Notes: generated by a model from the letters alone, not told the origin. DNA of 64,000 bases from Rhizobium sp. CF080 (GCF_000282095.2 NZ_AKKC02000002.1:620001-684000); one strand, 5' to 3'. Counted from the first letter of the stretch, positions 47,499-56,895 are shown. Numbers and translations are program-made.

Positions 47499-48239
47499 TC
47501 AACCGCGTCCGGCGTAAGGCATGCCGTTTGCCATCACCGTCATGAACAGGACATTGGCCTCCAGCGGCAAACCATCCATGTAGAGCACCGCATCGGCCAC
47601 GTGTTTCGGGTCCATGACGGGCTCCACTGCAGTCGTAAGATCGGGCTGCAATGCGCCTTCTTTCATCCGCACCGTCATCGGCGTATCGGCATTGCCGATA
47701 TCCACCTGGCCGCAGACGATGTTCAGCGCGCGCCCGTCGAGCGCGATCTGGCGGGTCAGGCCGGTGATGGCGTGTTTGGTGGCGGTGTAGGCGGCCTGAT
47801 AGGGGCGCGGGACATGGGCCGAGATCGATCCGTTATTGATGATCCGTCCGCCGCCGGGCGCCTGCCGCCGCATCATGCCGAAGGCGGCGCGGGCGCAATA
47901 GAAGGCGCCGTTGAGGTTGAGGTCGACGACCGCCCGCCAGGTTTCGAGCGGCAATTCGTCGATCGGAACGGCCGGCGTGCCGCGGCCGGCATTGTTGAAC
48001 AGAAGGTCCAGCCGGCCATAGGCCTTTTGCGTTGCCGCAAACAGAGCGTCGACGGCGGCCGGATCGGTGACATCCGTCGGCACGACGAGCGACTCGCCGC
48101 CGGCAAGTTCCGCCGTGCCCCGCAGCTCGCTCTCGCGCCTGCCGGCAAGTACGGTCCTATAGCCTGCTTTCAAAAGCCCGAGGGCCACGGCCCTGCCGAC
48201 GCCCGAGCCCGCGCCGGTTACGATCGCTACTTTCGACAT
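47499..48239 (-). CDS. Short-chain dehydrogenase/reductase of the aconitase X operon
   Basis: A 246-residue SDR. The cofactor motif is [15 protein letters not shown], the NNAG block is [10 protein letters not shown], and the active-site residues include Ser in NNGSISAHV and the Tyr-x3-Lys pair in [13 protein letters not shown]. It is cytoplasmic and NAD(P)-dependent. It lies 81 bases after the small aconitase X gene and 73 bases before the polyol-type dehydrogenase. The substrate is not known. Confidence 0.88.
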   Translation of the reverse strand: MSKVAIVTGAGSGVGRAVALGLLKAGYRTVLAGRRESELRGTAELAGGESLVVPTDVTDPAAVDALFAATQKAYGRLDLLFNNAGRGTPAVPIDELPLETWRAVVDLNLNGAFYCARAAFGMMRRQAPGGGRIINNGSISAHVPRPYQAAYTATKHAITGLTRQIALDGRALNIVCGQVDIGNADTPMTVRMKEGALQPDLTTAVEPVMDPKHVADAVLYMDGLPLEANVLFMTVMANGMPYAGRG

Positions 48240-48320
48240 GCCTGCCTCCCACCTGTGATGGTAGACCTTATAGTCGGCTATCGGCCCAGCCGTCGAGTGG
48301 CATGCTTGCCGGAGAGAATA

Positions 48321-48767
48321 TCACCTCCGAGATTTCCTGGTCACGGTCACCGTGCCGGCATCGGCATCGACCACGACCCAGTCACCAGTCTCGATCACCG
48401 AAAGCGGGTCCTGATCGAGTTCGGTGATCGCCGGAACGCGGGTGACGACGGCGCCGAGCGCGATCTTGGTGGTCATCCGCGTAAAGATCATCGCCGCCGG
48501 CTGGACGCCGTTCAATCGCGTCATATGGAAATAGGCCGACCAGCCGGACGAGCCCTTGGCACCCGGAAAGACAAGGATCTTGCCGGCGAAGGAGACGCCG
48601 CGCATCTCGTGCCGCCGCTCGATCACCGTGCCGGTGCGCTCATTGATGCCGCCCCAGCCGGAGATCGTTTCGGTGGTGACAAGCGCCTCGCCCTCGGCGC
48701 GGCCGGCCACCACCTTGCGGCCCTTGAGTTCGATCGTCTCGGGTTTTGCTTCGGCTGCGATATCCAT
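48321..48767 (-). CDS. Aconitase X small (swivel) subunit, DUF126
   Basis: A 148-residue swivel-domain protein. Landmarks are GRKVVAGRAEGEALVTTETISGWGG at the N-terminus and ILVFPGAKGSSGWSAYFHM in the middle, then TRVPAITELDQDPLSVIETGD. In two-subunit bacterial aconitase X enzymes this chain pairs with the DUF521 chain. It starts on the last base of that gene (TGATG overlap). The ATG giving MDIAAEAKPE is chosen. Characterised bacterial members dehydrate cis-3-hydroxy-L-proline; others act in a mevalonate route in archaea. Confidence 0.92.
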   Translation of the reverse strand: MDIAAEAKPETIELKGRKVVAGRAEGEALVTTETISGWGGINERTGTVIERRHEMRGVSFAGKILVFPGAKGSSGWSAYFHMTRLNGVQPAAMIFTRMTTKIALGAVVTRVPAITELDQDPLSVIETGDWVVVDADAGTVTVTRKSRR

Positions 48768-50038
48768 CAGACCCTCCCGTTCCACTGGCCGGTCAGGGCC
48801 GCATCGACGCAATCGCTGACCGAGCCGAACCAGCCCTGTACGCCGGTGATCGCCGGCAGGTAATGCGCCTGCTTGGCGGAATCGGTGGCGATGACCTTGG
48901 TCCCCGCCGGCAGACGGCGGGAAATGGCGGGACAGGTGTCGCTCATGACAACGCCGCCGGCGTCGCGGATGGTGTCGATATAGCCGTTGCGCTCGGCGAC
49001 CTGTTTGATCGCACGCGGCGTATGCACCCAGAGCTGCACGTCCGAATGGATCTTCCTGTTCTCCAGCATATGGGCGATCAGCGCCATCTGGTCGATCGAA
49101 TTGTGCGGACAGCCGAGCATGATGAAATCGACCTTTTTTTCGGTCGAGCTCTGCAGCTTCTCGTAGGTCTCGCGCCGCTCCTTGGCACCGTAGCGGAACG
49201 TGCCCTTGACCTTGCGACCGCCAAAGGCTTCCTCGATCGAATCCGCTTCCGGCGTGATGCCCGGAATATGGTACATCTCGACCCCGCCCGACGACGCGGC
49301 GGCTGCGCCGAAATGCTTGAGCTTGATGAGGTCGGGCTGGCGGCCGGTGCCTTTCAGCACGGGGATCTCCTCGCCGATCACTTCGCCGATGTAGTAGCCG
49401 AGCAGGCCCCAATCCATCATGTCGTCGACTTCGATATCGAGCTCGACCAGATGGGTGCCGCGGCGGTTTTCGGTGATGTGGAAACCCCAATAGGGAATGC
49501 GGCCGGTGAGCGCTGCAGCGCCCGTGCTTTCCTTGCCCTCGACATTGGTGCGGGCGCCGAGCACGGAATTGCAGTAGATGACGGCGGACGATTCCATCCA
49601 GGCGCAGTGTTCGCCCTTCACCGGTACGTTGCCGACCTGATAGGGCGTGCAGGTGGCGAACATGTTGACGCCGCGCCGCCCCAGGTATTTCTCGTTGGCG
49701 CGCTGCATGTCGACCAGCGACTTGTCGACGCCCTGCAGTTCCCAGTTGTCGTTGTCGATGCCGGTGATCAGCTGGCAGGTATGCGCCACCATGTGCGGCA
49801 CATCCACGACTTCGTCGCTGTCGAGGTTCAGCTCGGAATAGACGTGCTCCATGCCCTTTTCGGCAATCGCCTGCACCGAGGGGGTCGAGGCATTGAAGGC
49901 GCCGGCGACATTGTTGGTCTCGACCAGCCGTTCGGCGCCGAGCGCTTCGCCGTAACGGACAAGCAGGTCCATGGCGCGCGCCTTGGCGCGGCCGTGCTCG
50001 CCGTCATACATGGCCTTTTCGTGATCTGTCAGATTCAT
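48767..50038 (-). CDS. Aconitase X catalytic subunit, DUF521
   Basis: A 423-residue aconitase-superfamily chain. Its three likely iron–sulphur cysteines are in NMFATCTPYQ (Cys130), IMLGCPHNSIDQM and SDTCPAISRR. The stretch GKESTGAAALTGRIPYWG and the end WFGSVSDCVDAALTG are further family blocks. The ATG giving MNLTDHEKAM is chosen; the upstream in-frame extension overlaps the FAD oxidoreductase. Ten bases separate it from that gene. Most likely a cis-3-hydroxy-L-proline dehydratase or a dehydratase for a related hydroxy acid. Confidence 0.92.
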   Translation of the reverse strand: MNLTDHEKAMYDGEHGRAKARAMDLLVRYGEALGAERLVETNNVAGAFNASTPSVQAIAEKGMEHVYSELNLDSDEVVDVPHMVAHTCQLITGIDNDNWELQGVDKSLVDMQRANEKYLGRRGVNMFATCTPYQVGNVPVKGEHCAWMESSAVIYCNSVLGARTNVEGKESTGAAALTGRIPYWGFHITENRRGTHLVELDIEVDDMMDWGLLGYYIGEVIGEEIPVLKGTGRQPDLIKLKHFGAAAASSGGVEMYHIPGITPEADSIEEAFGGRKVKGTFRYGAKERRETYEKLQSSTEKKVDFIMLGCPHNSIDQMALIAHMLENRKIHSDVQLWVHTPRAIKQVAERNGYIDTIRDAGGVVMSDTCPAISRRLPAGTKVIATDSAKQAHYLPAITGVQGWFGSVSDCVDAALTGQWNGRV

Positions 50039-50048
50039 CGGACCCTCC

Positions 50049-51386
50049 TCACGATGCGGCGCGCGTTTCCGCGCCGGTCCAGCGATAATGCTTCTTTTCG
50101 ACGTTGTCGGAAACCCGCTCGCGCAGTGCATCGCGATCGATCTGGTGCACGCTGCCGGTTCCGGCAAGGTCGAGCGCGTTGGCCGCGGCCATGCCCATGG
50201 CGATGCAGGGGCCCATGACGCGGATGCTCGAAAGCGCTGCCGAATCCGCATCGACGCAGCGGCCGGCGGCGGCGATGTTGTCGCATTCGCCCGGCGTCAG
50301 GCTGCCGAGCGGGATGTAATGGGCGTGCTCTTCGTCGAAGGTGATCCAGTGATGGCCGTCGCCGTGGTCATGCAGTTCGATCGGCCAGGCGGTGCGGGCG
50401 ACCGCGTCGTCGAACTTGGTGCCGGCCTTGATCTCGTCGACGGTCAGGTGATGGCTGCCGGCGATCCAGCGGGTCTGGCGGATGCCCGGCAGGCCGAAGG
50501 AGCGGATGCGGGCATTGCCGAAGCATTCCGGGAATTCCGTCTTCAGGAATTCCACGGCTCGGGCCGCCTGATCCTTGCCTTCGAGCGCCTTCTTCGAAGC
50601 CTCGACCGGATCGAGCGGGGTTTCCACATGCGTCATGTTCATGGCGGCGATGCCGCGACCGGGAATGGTGAAACCGAGGCCTTCGCGGCGCAGCAGGCCG
50701 TAGTTGGCCGCCTTTTCCTTCATCCGGTCGCCGATCTCGTAGCGGGTCGGCTGTCTGGCTTCGTCGATATTTTCGAGCACCACCATCTGGGTGCCGAAGA
50801 CGCCGCCCTTTTCCGGCTGGCGACAGGCGAAACCGGCCTGCCAGACGAGCGCCGCATCGCCGCTCGCCTCGACCCAGCCGGTCGCCTCGATCGAGACGCC
50901 GCCGTAACGGGTCATGAAATCGGTCTGGACGACGCGGCGGCCTTCGACATGCACGTCGAGGATCTGTGCGCCGAGCACGACCTCGATACCGGCTTCCAGA
51001 ATGCTCTGTTCCATCCAGCGGCCGAGGACGACTTCGTCGTAATAGACGACCGTCGTGTTCGGGCCGTGGCGGTAATAGATCGACTGGTCCTGGGATTCCA
51101 GATGGGCGAGCAGCCTGTCGGCGATGCCATAGGTGAACTGGTAGCCATGCGTGCCGTTCGAAAACAGGCCGCAGAACGTGGCGATGATCGAGTTGACCGC
51201 TTGGCCGCCGAGCGCCGCCTGGCCATCGACGATCACCACCTTGCGGCCGAGCCTGGCAGCTTCGAGTGCGGCCGAAATCCCTGCGATGCCGGCGCCGACA
51301 ACGCAGATATCCGCCTTGAGCTTGCGGAACGGCGCCGATTTCTCGCGCCTGACGATCCGCGTTTCCCTGCTCAGCGTTTCCGCCAT
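50049..51386 (-). CDS. FAD-dependent oxidoreductase
   Basis: A 445-residue flavoprotein. The FAD-binding fold starts at residue 25 with DICVVGAGIAGISAALEAARLG, followed by ALGGQAVNSIIATFCGLFSNG. The C-terminal FAD contact lies in DNIAAAGRCVDADSAALSSIRVMGP. This pattern is that of the FAD-dependent oxidoreductase family pfam12831. It is the first gene of the aconitase X operon, 200 bases downstream of lysR, and a 17-base palindrome sits about 97 bases before its ATG. It could oxidise the precursor of the aconitase X substrate. Confidence 0.85.
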   Translation of the reverse strand: MAETLSRETRIVRREKSAPFRKLKADICVVGAGIAGISAALEAARLGRKVVIVDGQAALGGQAVNSIIATFCGLFSNGTHGYQFTYGIADRLLAHLESQDQSIYYRHGPNTTVVYYDEVVLGRWMEQSILEAGIEVVLGAQILDVHVEGRRVVQTDFMTRYGGVSIEATGWVEASGDAALVWQAGFACRQPEKGGVFGTQMVVLENIDEARQPTRYEIGDRMKEKAANYGLLRREGLGFTIPGRGIAAMNMTHVETPLDPVEASKKALEGKDQAARAVEFLKTEFPECFGNARIRSFGLPGIRQTRWIAGSHHLTVDEIKAGTKFDDAVARTAWPIELHDHGDGHHWITFDEEHAHYIPLGSLTPGECDNIAAAGRCVDADSAALSSIRVMGPCIAMGMAAANALDLAGTGSVHQIDRDALRERVSDNVEKKHYRWTGAETRAAS

Positions 51387-51482
51387 GGAAGCCTCCCCTA
51401 CAGCGCAGCGCCCTCCCGGCGCTTTGGGGATGATCGTAACCTAAGCCGCCTCGCCTTGAACCCGGCAAGTGATGCGATCAGC

Positions 51483-51499
51483 TTTCTTGTTTCGAGAAA
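51483..51499. promoter_or_regulatory. LysR operator candidate before the aconitase X operon
   Basis: TTTCTTGTTTCGAGAAA is a palindrome with arms of seven bases (one mismatch) around TTT, and contains the T-N11-A pattern of LysR sites. It differs by one base from the palindrome before lysR at 52500-52516. It is upstream of the FAD oxidoreductase gene. Confidence 0.7.
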
Positions 51500-51586
51500 G
51501 GTAACGGCCAGAAATCCACGCGGCTCGGCGTCAGACAGAATGGTGAGCCCCGACGCGGAAAGCTTCCGACACGCTCTGAGGTCTTC

Positions 51587-52495
51587 TCAGAACATCGGAA
51601 TGACCTGATCCGGCACCCCTTCCGCGAACCGTTTCTGCACGTAGGATACGAACTCCGATACCACGACCTTGTTCATCTTGATCCTGGGCACGGAGGCCTT
51701 GACCCAGAGCGGCTCGACCGGAAATTCCGGCATCACCTCTTCGAGGATGCCGCTATCGAGATCCGACTGCGCGAGGAATCTCGGCAGAATCGCCAATCCC
51801 AGCCCCTGGCGGGCGGCGGCGAGCAGGACGCGGCTGTCATTGGCGGTGAAATTCGAGGTGATCTCGACATTGAGCGTGCTTGTCTCCATCTGAAAGGTCC
51901 AGGTCGTGCCGATCGTGTGGAAAGTGATGCACGCGTGGCCGACCAGTTCCGTCGGCATCTTCGGCAGCTTGCGGCTGGCGAGATAATCCCGCGATGCGCA
52001 GAGGACGCGCGGATAAGGGCAAAGCGGGTGGTCAATCACGTAGGCGTAGGATTGCGGCAGCGCGCCGATCGCCACGTCGAACCCTTCCTCGAGCGGATTG
52101 ACCGAGCGATCGATCAGTACGATCTCCATCTTCACCCGCGGATTGACCGCCTGGAAGGCGGCGCAGATATCCCCGAAGAACATCGAGGTCAGCGTCGTCG
52201 GCGCCTTGATGCGCAGCGAGCCGGTCAGGCCCAGTTCATGGGTATTGGGTGTGGCCAGCGTCTCCTCGATCTCGCCGACCAGGAGCTGCAGGCGGGGCCT
52301 CAGCCTTTCGCCATCGAGCGTCAGGGCCAGCCGCCTTGTGGTGCGCACGAAAAGCTGGGTGTTCAGATGCTCTTCGAGCCGCTTGACCCGCTTGGTGATG
52401 ACCGAGGTCGCGACGCCCAGGTCACGCCCGGCGGCGGAAAAGCTGCCGGCGCGGGCCGTTGCCAGGAAGGCGCCGATGTCGAGAAGTATGTTCAC
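51587..52495 (-). CDS. LysR-family transcriptional regulator
   Basis: A 302-residue LysR regulator. The N-terminal helix-turn-helix (about 10-60) has AFLATARAGSFSAAGRDLGVATSVITKRVKRLEE. The effector-binding domain follows from about residue 90 (GLTGSLRIKAPTTLTS) to the end. It lies upstream of, and on the same strand as, the aconitase X operon, instead of the more usual divergent position. Matching palindromes occur before its own ATG and before the operon, which ties it to that pathway. The effector is unknown. Confidence 0.92.
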   Translation of the reverse strand: MNILLDIGAFLATARAGSFSAAGRDLGVATSVITKRVKRLEEHLNTQLFVRTTRRLALTLDGERLRPRLQLLVGEIEETLATPNTHELGLTGSLRIKAPTTLTSMFFGDICAAFQAVNPRVKMEIVLIDRSVNPLEEGFDVAIGALPQSYAYVIDHPLCPYPRVLCASRDYLASRKLPKMPTELVGHACITFHTIGTTWTFQMETSTLNVEITSNFTANDSRVLLAAARQGLGLAILPRFLAQSDLDSGILEEVMPEFPVEPLWVKASVPRIKMNKVVVSEFVSYVQKRFAEGVPDQVIPMF

Positions 52496-52499
52496 TGTC

Positions 52500-52516
52500 T
52501 TTCTCGTTTCGAGAAA
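52500..52516. promoter_or_regulatory. LysR operator candidate before lysR
   Basis: TTTCTCGTTTCGAGAAA is a perfect palindrome with seven-base arms around TTT, four bases upstream of the lysR ATG on the minus strand. Its position over the translation start region suits autorepression. Confidence 0.7.
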
Positions 52517-52589
52517 AAATCCTAACCGGCATCACGCACATATTTTCCGCGGTTTCGCAACTCGGCCACATGACGCGCAGGCGATCGGC

Positions 52590-54197
52590 TCAGACGCAGC
52601 GTGCGCTATGGAATGCAAACTGCGCAGAAAGGCTTTCCACCGCCCTGGTTTCAGCAATGCGCAGCGCCATCCAGGCGGAAACGGCCGCCCAGGCGGCCCG
52701 CATATAGCTGTCGGCGCGGTAGAGGGCCGCATCGGGATCGGATTGCAGCGCCGTCATCCGGCCGCTCAACAATTCGAAGCCGTCGAGGACGGCCAGAACG
52801 GTCTCGGAAGCCTGCGGATGTTCGGCGGAATAGGCGTCGATCTCATCACGCGCCTTCTCCAGGAACAGCGCTAGCCCCCGCCCCTCGTCTCGCCAGAGGC
52901 GGCGGGTCAGGAAATCCAGCGCCTGCATGCCCGTCGTACCTTCGTAGATGGTCATGATGCGGGCATCGCGCAGGTATTGTTCGAGCGGCCAGTCGCGGCT
53001 GTAGCCGACGCCGCCGAGCACCTGGATCGCCGCATTCGCGGTCTCGAAGCCGGCCGCCGCGCCAAAATTCTTGATCAGCGGCAACATCCAGCCGGTAAAA
53101 TCCTCCAGCCCGGTTTCGGGCTCCAGCCGGGCGATATCCATCGACGTGGCGAGTTCCAGAATGGCCGCGCGCAGGATTTCCGTGGCGCTGCGGATCTCAT
53201 GCAGTTGGCGCTGAACATCCGGATGGCTCGATATCGGCACCGGCGGCTGGTCCGGCCGGCCGCCCTGGCGGCGCTCCTTGGCATAGTCCTCGGCAATGTC
53301 GGCCGAGGCGGACGCGATGCCCAGCCCCTGGCAGCCGGTGAGCAGCCGCATGAGCTCGATCATGGTGAAAAGCTGCGGCAGGCCGCGGCCTTCGCGGCCG
53401 AGCATGATGCCCCTGGCGCCTTCGAACCGCATGGCGCAGGTGGGCGAGCCGTGCAGACCCATCTTCTCCTCGATCCGGTCGACCGAAACGCCGTTCGGCT
53501 CGCCGTCGATCAGATTCGGCACGAGGAAGAGGCTGATGCCGCGCGTGCCCGGCTGGTCGTTGGTGCGGGCGAGCAGGCAGTGGCCGATGCGGTCCGCCAT
53601 GTCGTGGTCGCCGAAGGAGATCCAGATCTTCTGGCCGGTGATCAGCCATTCGCGATCGTTGAACTCGGCCCTGGTGCGCAACCGGCCGACATCGGAACCC
53701 GCCTCGGGTTCGGAAATGCAGATGGTGGCCGCCCATGCGCCGGCGGCAAGCTTCGGCACCCATTCCTTCGCGGTCGCCTCATCGGCGGCCTCCGCCAGAA
53801 GATGCGCGGCCGCCCGTGTCGAGCCGGCGGCCATCATCAGCGCCACGCAGGCGCGCTCGAACAGCGGCGCGCAGGCGGCGTGCAATGTCAGCGGCACGGC
53901 CTGGCCGCCGAACCTTTCGGCGACGTCCATGCCGAGCCAACCGGCCTCGGCATATTGCCGGAAGGCATCGGCAAAACCGTCAGGCGTCTTCACCCGCCCA
54001 CCAATGACCTGAGCACCGATCCGATCACCGACCGCGTTCAGCGGCGCCAGCACGCCCTCGGCAAAACTCGCCGCCTCCTCGACGATCGCGGCGACCGTCT
54101 CGTCGTCGCAATCCTCGCGGAGTTCCTTGAGCCGGTGCCAGCCCGGCGTCAGGGCGAGAAGTTCCAGTGTCCGGTCGGCCTGATCCGCGAAGGACAT
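52590..54197 (-). CDS. Acyl-CoA dehydrogenase of the hydroxycinnamate cluster
   Basis: A 535-residue flavoprotein dehydrogenase. Landmarks are the FAD/substrate motifs ATICISEPEAGSDVGRLRTRAE and WLITGQKIWISFGDHD, and the C-terminal VLGGVGYSRDWPLEQYLRDARIMTIYEGTTGMQALDF split over residues 375-425. It is of the larger class with a C-terminal extension. It starts six bases after the SDR gene stops on the same strand, so it shares a transcript with the CoA ligase. It may oxidise phenylpropionyl-CoA (dihydrocinnamoyl) side chains to feed the hydratase; this is inferred from context. Confidence 0.88.
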   Translation of the reverse strand: MSFADQADRTLELLALTPGWHRLKELREDCDDETVAAIVEEAASFAEGVLAPLNAVGDRIGAQVIGGRVKTPDGFADAFRQYAEAGWLGMDVAERFGGQAVPLTLHAACAPLFERACVALMMAAGSTRAAAHLLAEAADEATAKEWVPKLAAGAWAATICISEPEAGSDVGRLRTRAEFNDREWLITGQKIWISFGDHDMADRIGHCLLARTNDQPGTRGISLFLVPNLIDGEPNGVSVDRIEEKMGLHGSPTCAMRFEGARGIMLGREGRGLPQLFTMIELMRLLTGCQGLGIASASADIAEDYAKERRQGGRPDQPPVPISSHPDVQRQLHEIRSATEILRAAILELATSMDIARLEPETGLEDFTGWMLPLIKNFGAAAGFETANAAIQVLGGVGYSRDWPLEQYLRDARIMTIYEGTTGMQALDFLTRRLWRDEGRGLALFLEKARDEIDAYSAEHPQASETVLAVLDGFELLSGRMTALQSDPDAALYRADSYMRAAWAAVSAWMALRIAETRAVESLSAQFAFHSARCV

Positions 54198-54203
54198 GAT
54201 CGG

Positions 54204-54965
54204 TCACCGCGGCTGCATGCGCAGCGCGCCGTCGAGCCGGATCACTTCGCCGTTGATATAGTGGTTCTCGATCACGAACCGCACCGCGTCGGCAAATTCG
54301 CCGGGATCGCCGAGCCGCGAAGGATAGGGGATAGCGGCAGCAAGGCTATCCTGCGCCTCCTGCGGCAGCTCGTAGAGCAGCGGCGTCAGGAAGATGCCGG
54401 GCGCGACCGTGTTGACGCGGATGCCGAAACGGGAGAATTCGCGCGCCGCCGGCAAGGCCAGGGAAACGATGCCGCCCTTGGAGGCCGCATAGGCCGCCTG
54501 GCCGATCTGTCCCTCGAAGGCGGCGACCGAGGCCGTGTTGACGATGACGCCGCGCGCCTTGTCTTCCCGCTCCGGCAAGCCCGACATGCGCTCGGCGGCA
54601 AGCCGCAGCATGTTGAACGTGCCGACCAGGTTGACGCGGATCACCCGCTCGAAATCGGCAAGCGGCATCGGGCCGTTCTTGCCGACGATGCGCCCCGCCG
54701 TGCCGATTCCGGCGCAGTTGACGAGGATGCGCAAGCCATCACCGGCCTTGGCCGCAACGTCGAGTGCCTTGGCCGCATCGTCCTCGCTGGTCACGTCTCC
54801 AGAGAGCGCCACGCCACCGATCTCGCCCGCAACTTTCTCGGCCGCCGCCTGGTTGCGGTCGAAGACATGCACCACGGCCCCGAGTTTCGCTAGCAGCCTG
54901 GCCGTCGCTTCGCCGAGACCGGATCCGCCGCCTGTGACGACAGCGCTTGTTCCTTCGATCCTCAT
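54204..54965 (-). CDS. SDR-type 3-hydroxyacyl-CoA dehydrogenase for hydroxyphenyl-hydroxypropionyl-CoA
   Basis: A 253-residue short-chain dehydrogenase of the type II HADH/17-beta-HSD10 kind. The NAD motif is VVTGGGSGLGEATARLL, the NNAG-like block is LVNCAGIGTAGR, and the active site is NTASVAAFEGQIGQ with AAYAASKGGIVSL. The C-terminal block GDPGEFADAVRFVIEN and NGEVIRLDGALRM is as in this class. Its start overlaps the CoA ligase stop by four bases. By context it corresponds to the phenylhydroxypropionyl-CoA dehydrogenase (Atu1415) of A. fabrum. Confidence 0.85.
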   Translation of the reverse strand: MRIEGTSAVVTGGGSGLGEATARLLAKLGAVVHVFDRNQAAAEKVAGEIGGVALSGDVTSEDDAAKALDVAAKAGDGLRILVNCAGIGTAGRIVGKNGPMPLADFERVIRVNLVGTFNMLRLAAERMSGLPEREDKARGVIVNTASVAAFEGQIGQAAYAASKGGIVSLALPAAREFSRFGIRVNTVAPGIFLTPLLYELPQEAQDSLAAAIPYPSRLGDPGEFADAVRFVIENHYINGEVIRLDGALRMQPR

Positions 54966-56818
54966 GCCGCCAGCTCCTTGCCAACCTTGATCACGCCGGG
55001 CGCATCGGCATACAGTTCCTCGACGAGATCGCCGCGGTGGGCGAGCACGGCGCGCTGGTTGATCGACCCCTTGTCGGTCACTTCGCCCTTTTCGAAGCGC
55101 AGCGGCTGGGTCATCAGCATCATGCGCATCACCCGTGTTGCCGAACCGCTCGACTGTTTCTGGTGTTCCCTCAGCCGTTCGGTGATCGCCGCCCTCACCT
55201 TCGGGTGGGCAACGACCGCCTCGTCGGAAAGGCCGGCCTCGCCGCCGATCAGTTCCCGCAGCGCCGGCATGAAGGGAACCGCCAGCGCCCCGAGCTCCGC
55301 TCGGTTCTCGCCGGTGATCACCGCATCGCGGATCAGCCCGCCGAACTGGTTGACGAGCTGTGCCCGCAGCACGCCGACTGCCACCCAGGTACCGGTCTGC
55401 AGCTTGAAGTTCTCCGCCGTGCGTCCGTCGAAATAGAAACCCTGGCGCGGGTCGCCGGGGACTGCGAACTTCACCGCATCGCCGATCCGGTAAAAGCCTT
55501 CCTCGTCGAAGGCTTCCCTGGTCAGCTTCTCGTTGCGCCAGTAACCGGGGGTGACGTTCGGGCCCTTGAGGCGAAGCTCGTATTTGTCGTCGATCGGCAC
55601 CAGTTTCATCGTGACGCCCTGGCCTGGCACGCCGATATTGCCGGGCTTTTCCTGCGGATCGGTGCAGAAGATCGCGAACGGCGCGGTCTCCGTGGAGCCG
55701 ATGCCGGTGCCGAGCGGCACCTGTTCGCCGATCGTCATTTCGGAAAGCTCGATCAGCGCGTCCCAGGTATGCTGAGCCATGCCGGCGCCGGCATACATCA
55801 GCAGTTTCAGGTCCTTGAAGAAGGTCTTGCGAAGCCCCTCGTCCTCGCGCATCGCCTGGATCAGCATTTCGTAGCCGGCCGGCACGTTGAAATACCAGGT
55901 CGGCGAGATTTCCTTCAGGTTGGCGATCGTCTGGGCCATCAGCGCCGGGCTCGGCTTGCCGCGGTCGATGTAATAGGTGCCGCCGTTATAAATGGCGATG
56001 TTGAACACCTTGTTGCCGCTGGCGGTGTGGTTCCAGGGCGCCCAGTCGACCAGAACCGGCGGCTCGTCGCGGAAATAGGAATAGCAGTCGGTGACCATTT
56101 CCTGGTTGGAGCAGAGCATCCGCTGGGTCTGGATGACCGCCTTGGGCGAACCGGTCGTGCCCGAGGTGAACAGGAATTTCGCGACCGTATCAGGCCCGAC
56201 CACATCGAAAGCCTTGTCGACCGCGGGAGTGGGCTCGGTCTTGAGAATATCGTCGAGGAGATAGGTATGAGGCCGGCCCTCGGGCAGATTGCGCATCCCG
56301 GCAAAGGGAATATCCGGCCCGAATGCCGTATCGACGGCCTTGCGGAAGGCTTCCGCATCGTCGGCGAAGATCAGGCCGGGGGTGATCTGTTTTGCGATAT
56401 CGTGCAGCTTTGAAAAATCGGAGGAAATGGTCGCATAGGCCGGCGCAATCGCTGCGGACGGGATGCCGACATGCTGGGCGCCGAGCGCCATCAGCGCATG
56501 TTCGATCGAGTTTTCCGAGAGGATGACGAGCGGGTTTTCCGCCGAAAGCTTCATGTTCAACAGGAACTGGCCGATGCGCCTCACCTGATCGAGCGCCTGC
56601 GCAAAGCTCACCCTGCGCCACTCGGCCGTTCCTTCGCGATCCGCCATCCAGGTGCGGTCGGGGGCGATTTTCGCCCAGTGGATCAGCCGCTCGTTGAGCT
56701 TGTCGGGATAGGGACCCAGCGGATCCTCACGCCAGACCACGAATTCGCCGTTCGGCCGCTCTTCCCAGCCGACCACGGGCGACCACAGCTTTACGTCACG
56801 CACAGGTTTTCCGCTCAT
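54962..56818 (-). CDS. Feruloyl/p-coumaroyl-CoA synthetase
   Basis: A 618-residue adenylate-forming enzyme, longer than the benzoate-type ligase elsewhere in the window and of FcsA length. Motifs are KFLFTSGTTGSPKAVIQTQRM (P-loop), PLGTGIGSTETAPFAIF (A5), FYRIGDAVKFAVPGDPRQG (A7) and the A8-like FDGRTAENFKLQTGTWV, which is the feruloyl-CoA synthase variant. It is the first gene of the minus-strand half of the hydroxycinnamate cluster and diverges from the hydratase gene. It activates ferulate, p-coumarate or caffeate with ATP and CoA. Confidence 0.9.
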   Translation of the reverse strand: MSGKPVRDVKLWSPVVGWEERPNGEFVVWREDPLGPYPDKLNERLIHWAKIAPDRTWMADREGTAEWRRVSFAQALDQVRRIGQFLLNMKLSAENPLVILSENSIEHALMALGAQHVGIPSAAIAPAYATISSDFSKLHDIAKQITPGLIFADDAEAFRKAVDTAFGPDIPFAGMRNLPEGRPHTYLLDDILKTEPTPAVDKAFDVVGPDTVAKFLFTSGTTGSPKAVIQTQRMLCSNQEMVTDCYSYFRDEPPVLVDWAPWNHTASGNKVFNIAIYNGGTYYIDRGKPSPALMAQTIANLKEISPTWYFNVPAGYEMLIQAMREDEGLRKTFFKDLKLLMYAGAGMAQHTWDALIELSEMTIGEQVPLGTGIGSTETAPFAIFCTDPQEKPGNIGVPGQGVTMKLVPIDDKYELRLKGPNVTPGYWRNEKLTREAFDEEGFYRIGDAVKFAVPGDPRQGFYFDGRTAENFKLQTGTWVAVGVLRAQLVNQFGGLIRDAVITGENRAELGALAVPFMPALRELIGGEAGLSDEAVVAHPKVRAAITERLREHQKQSSGSATRVMRMMLMTQPLRFEKGEVTDKGSINQRAVLAHRGDLVEELYADAPGVIKVGKELAA

Positions 56819-56866
56819 GACTTCTCCTCCCAGACGTCAATGCTCCCTATCGGGCTCCCAAAATTT

Positions 56867-56895
56867 GTTTACAAAGAAACAATCTCCCTGTAAAC
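56867..56895. promoter_or_regulatory. Candidate MarR operator in the fcs–hydratase divergent promoter
   Basis: GTTTACA (56867-56873) and TGTAAAC (56889-56895) form a perfect seven-base inverted repeat with a 15-base spacer. A second overlapping near-palindrome, TTGTTTA/GAAACAA (56865-56882), lies within it. Both sit between the divergent ligase and hydratase genes and suit the MarR regulator of the cluster. Confidence 0.5.
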
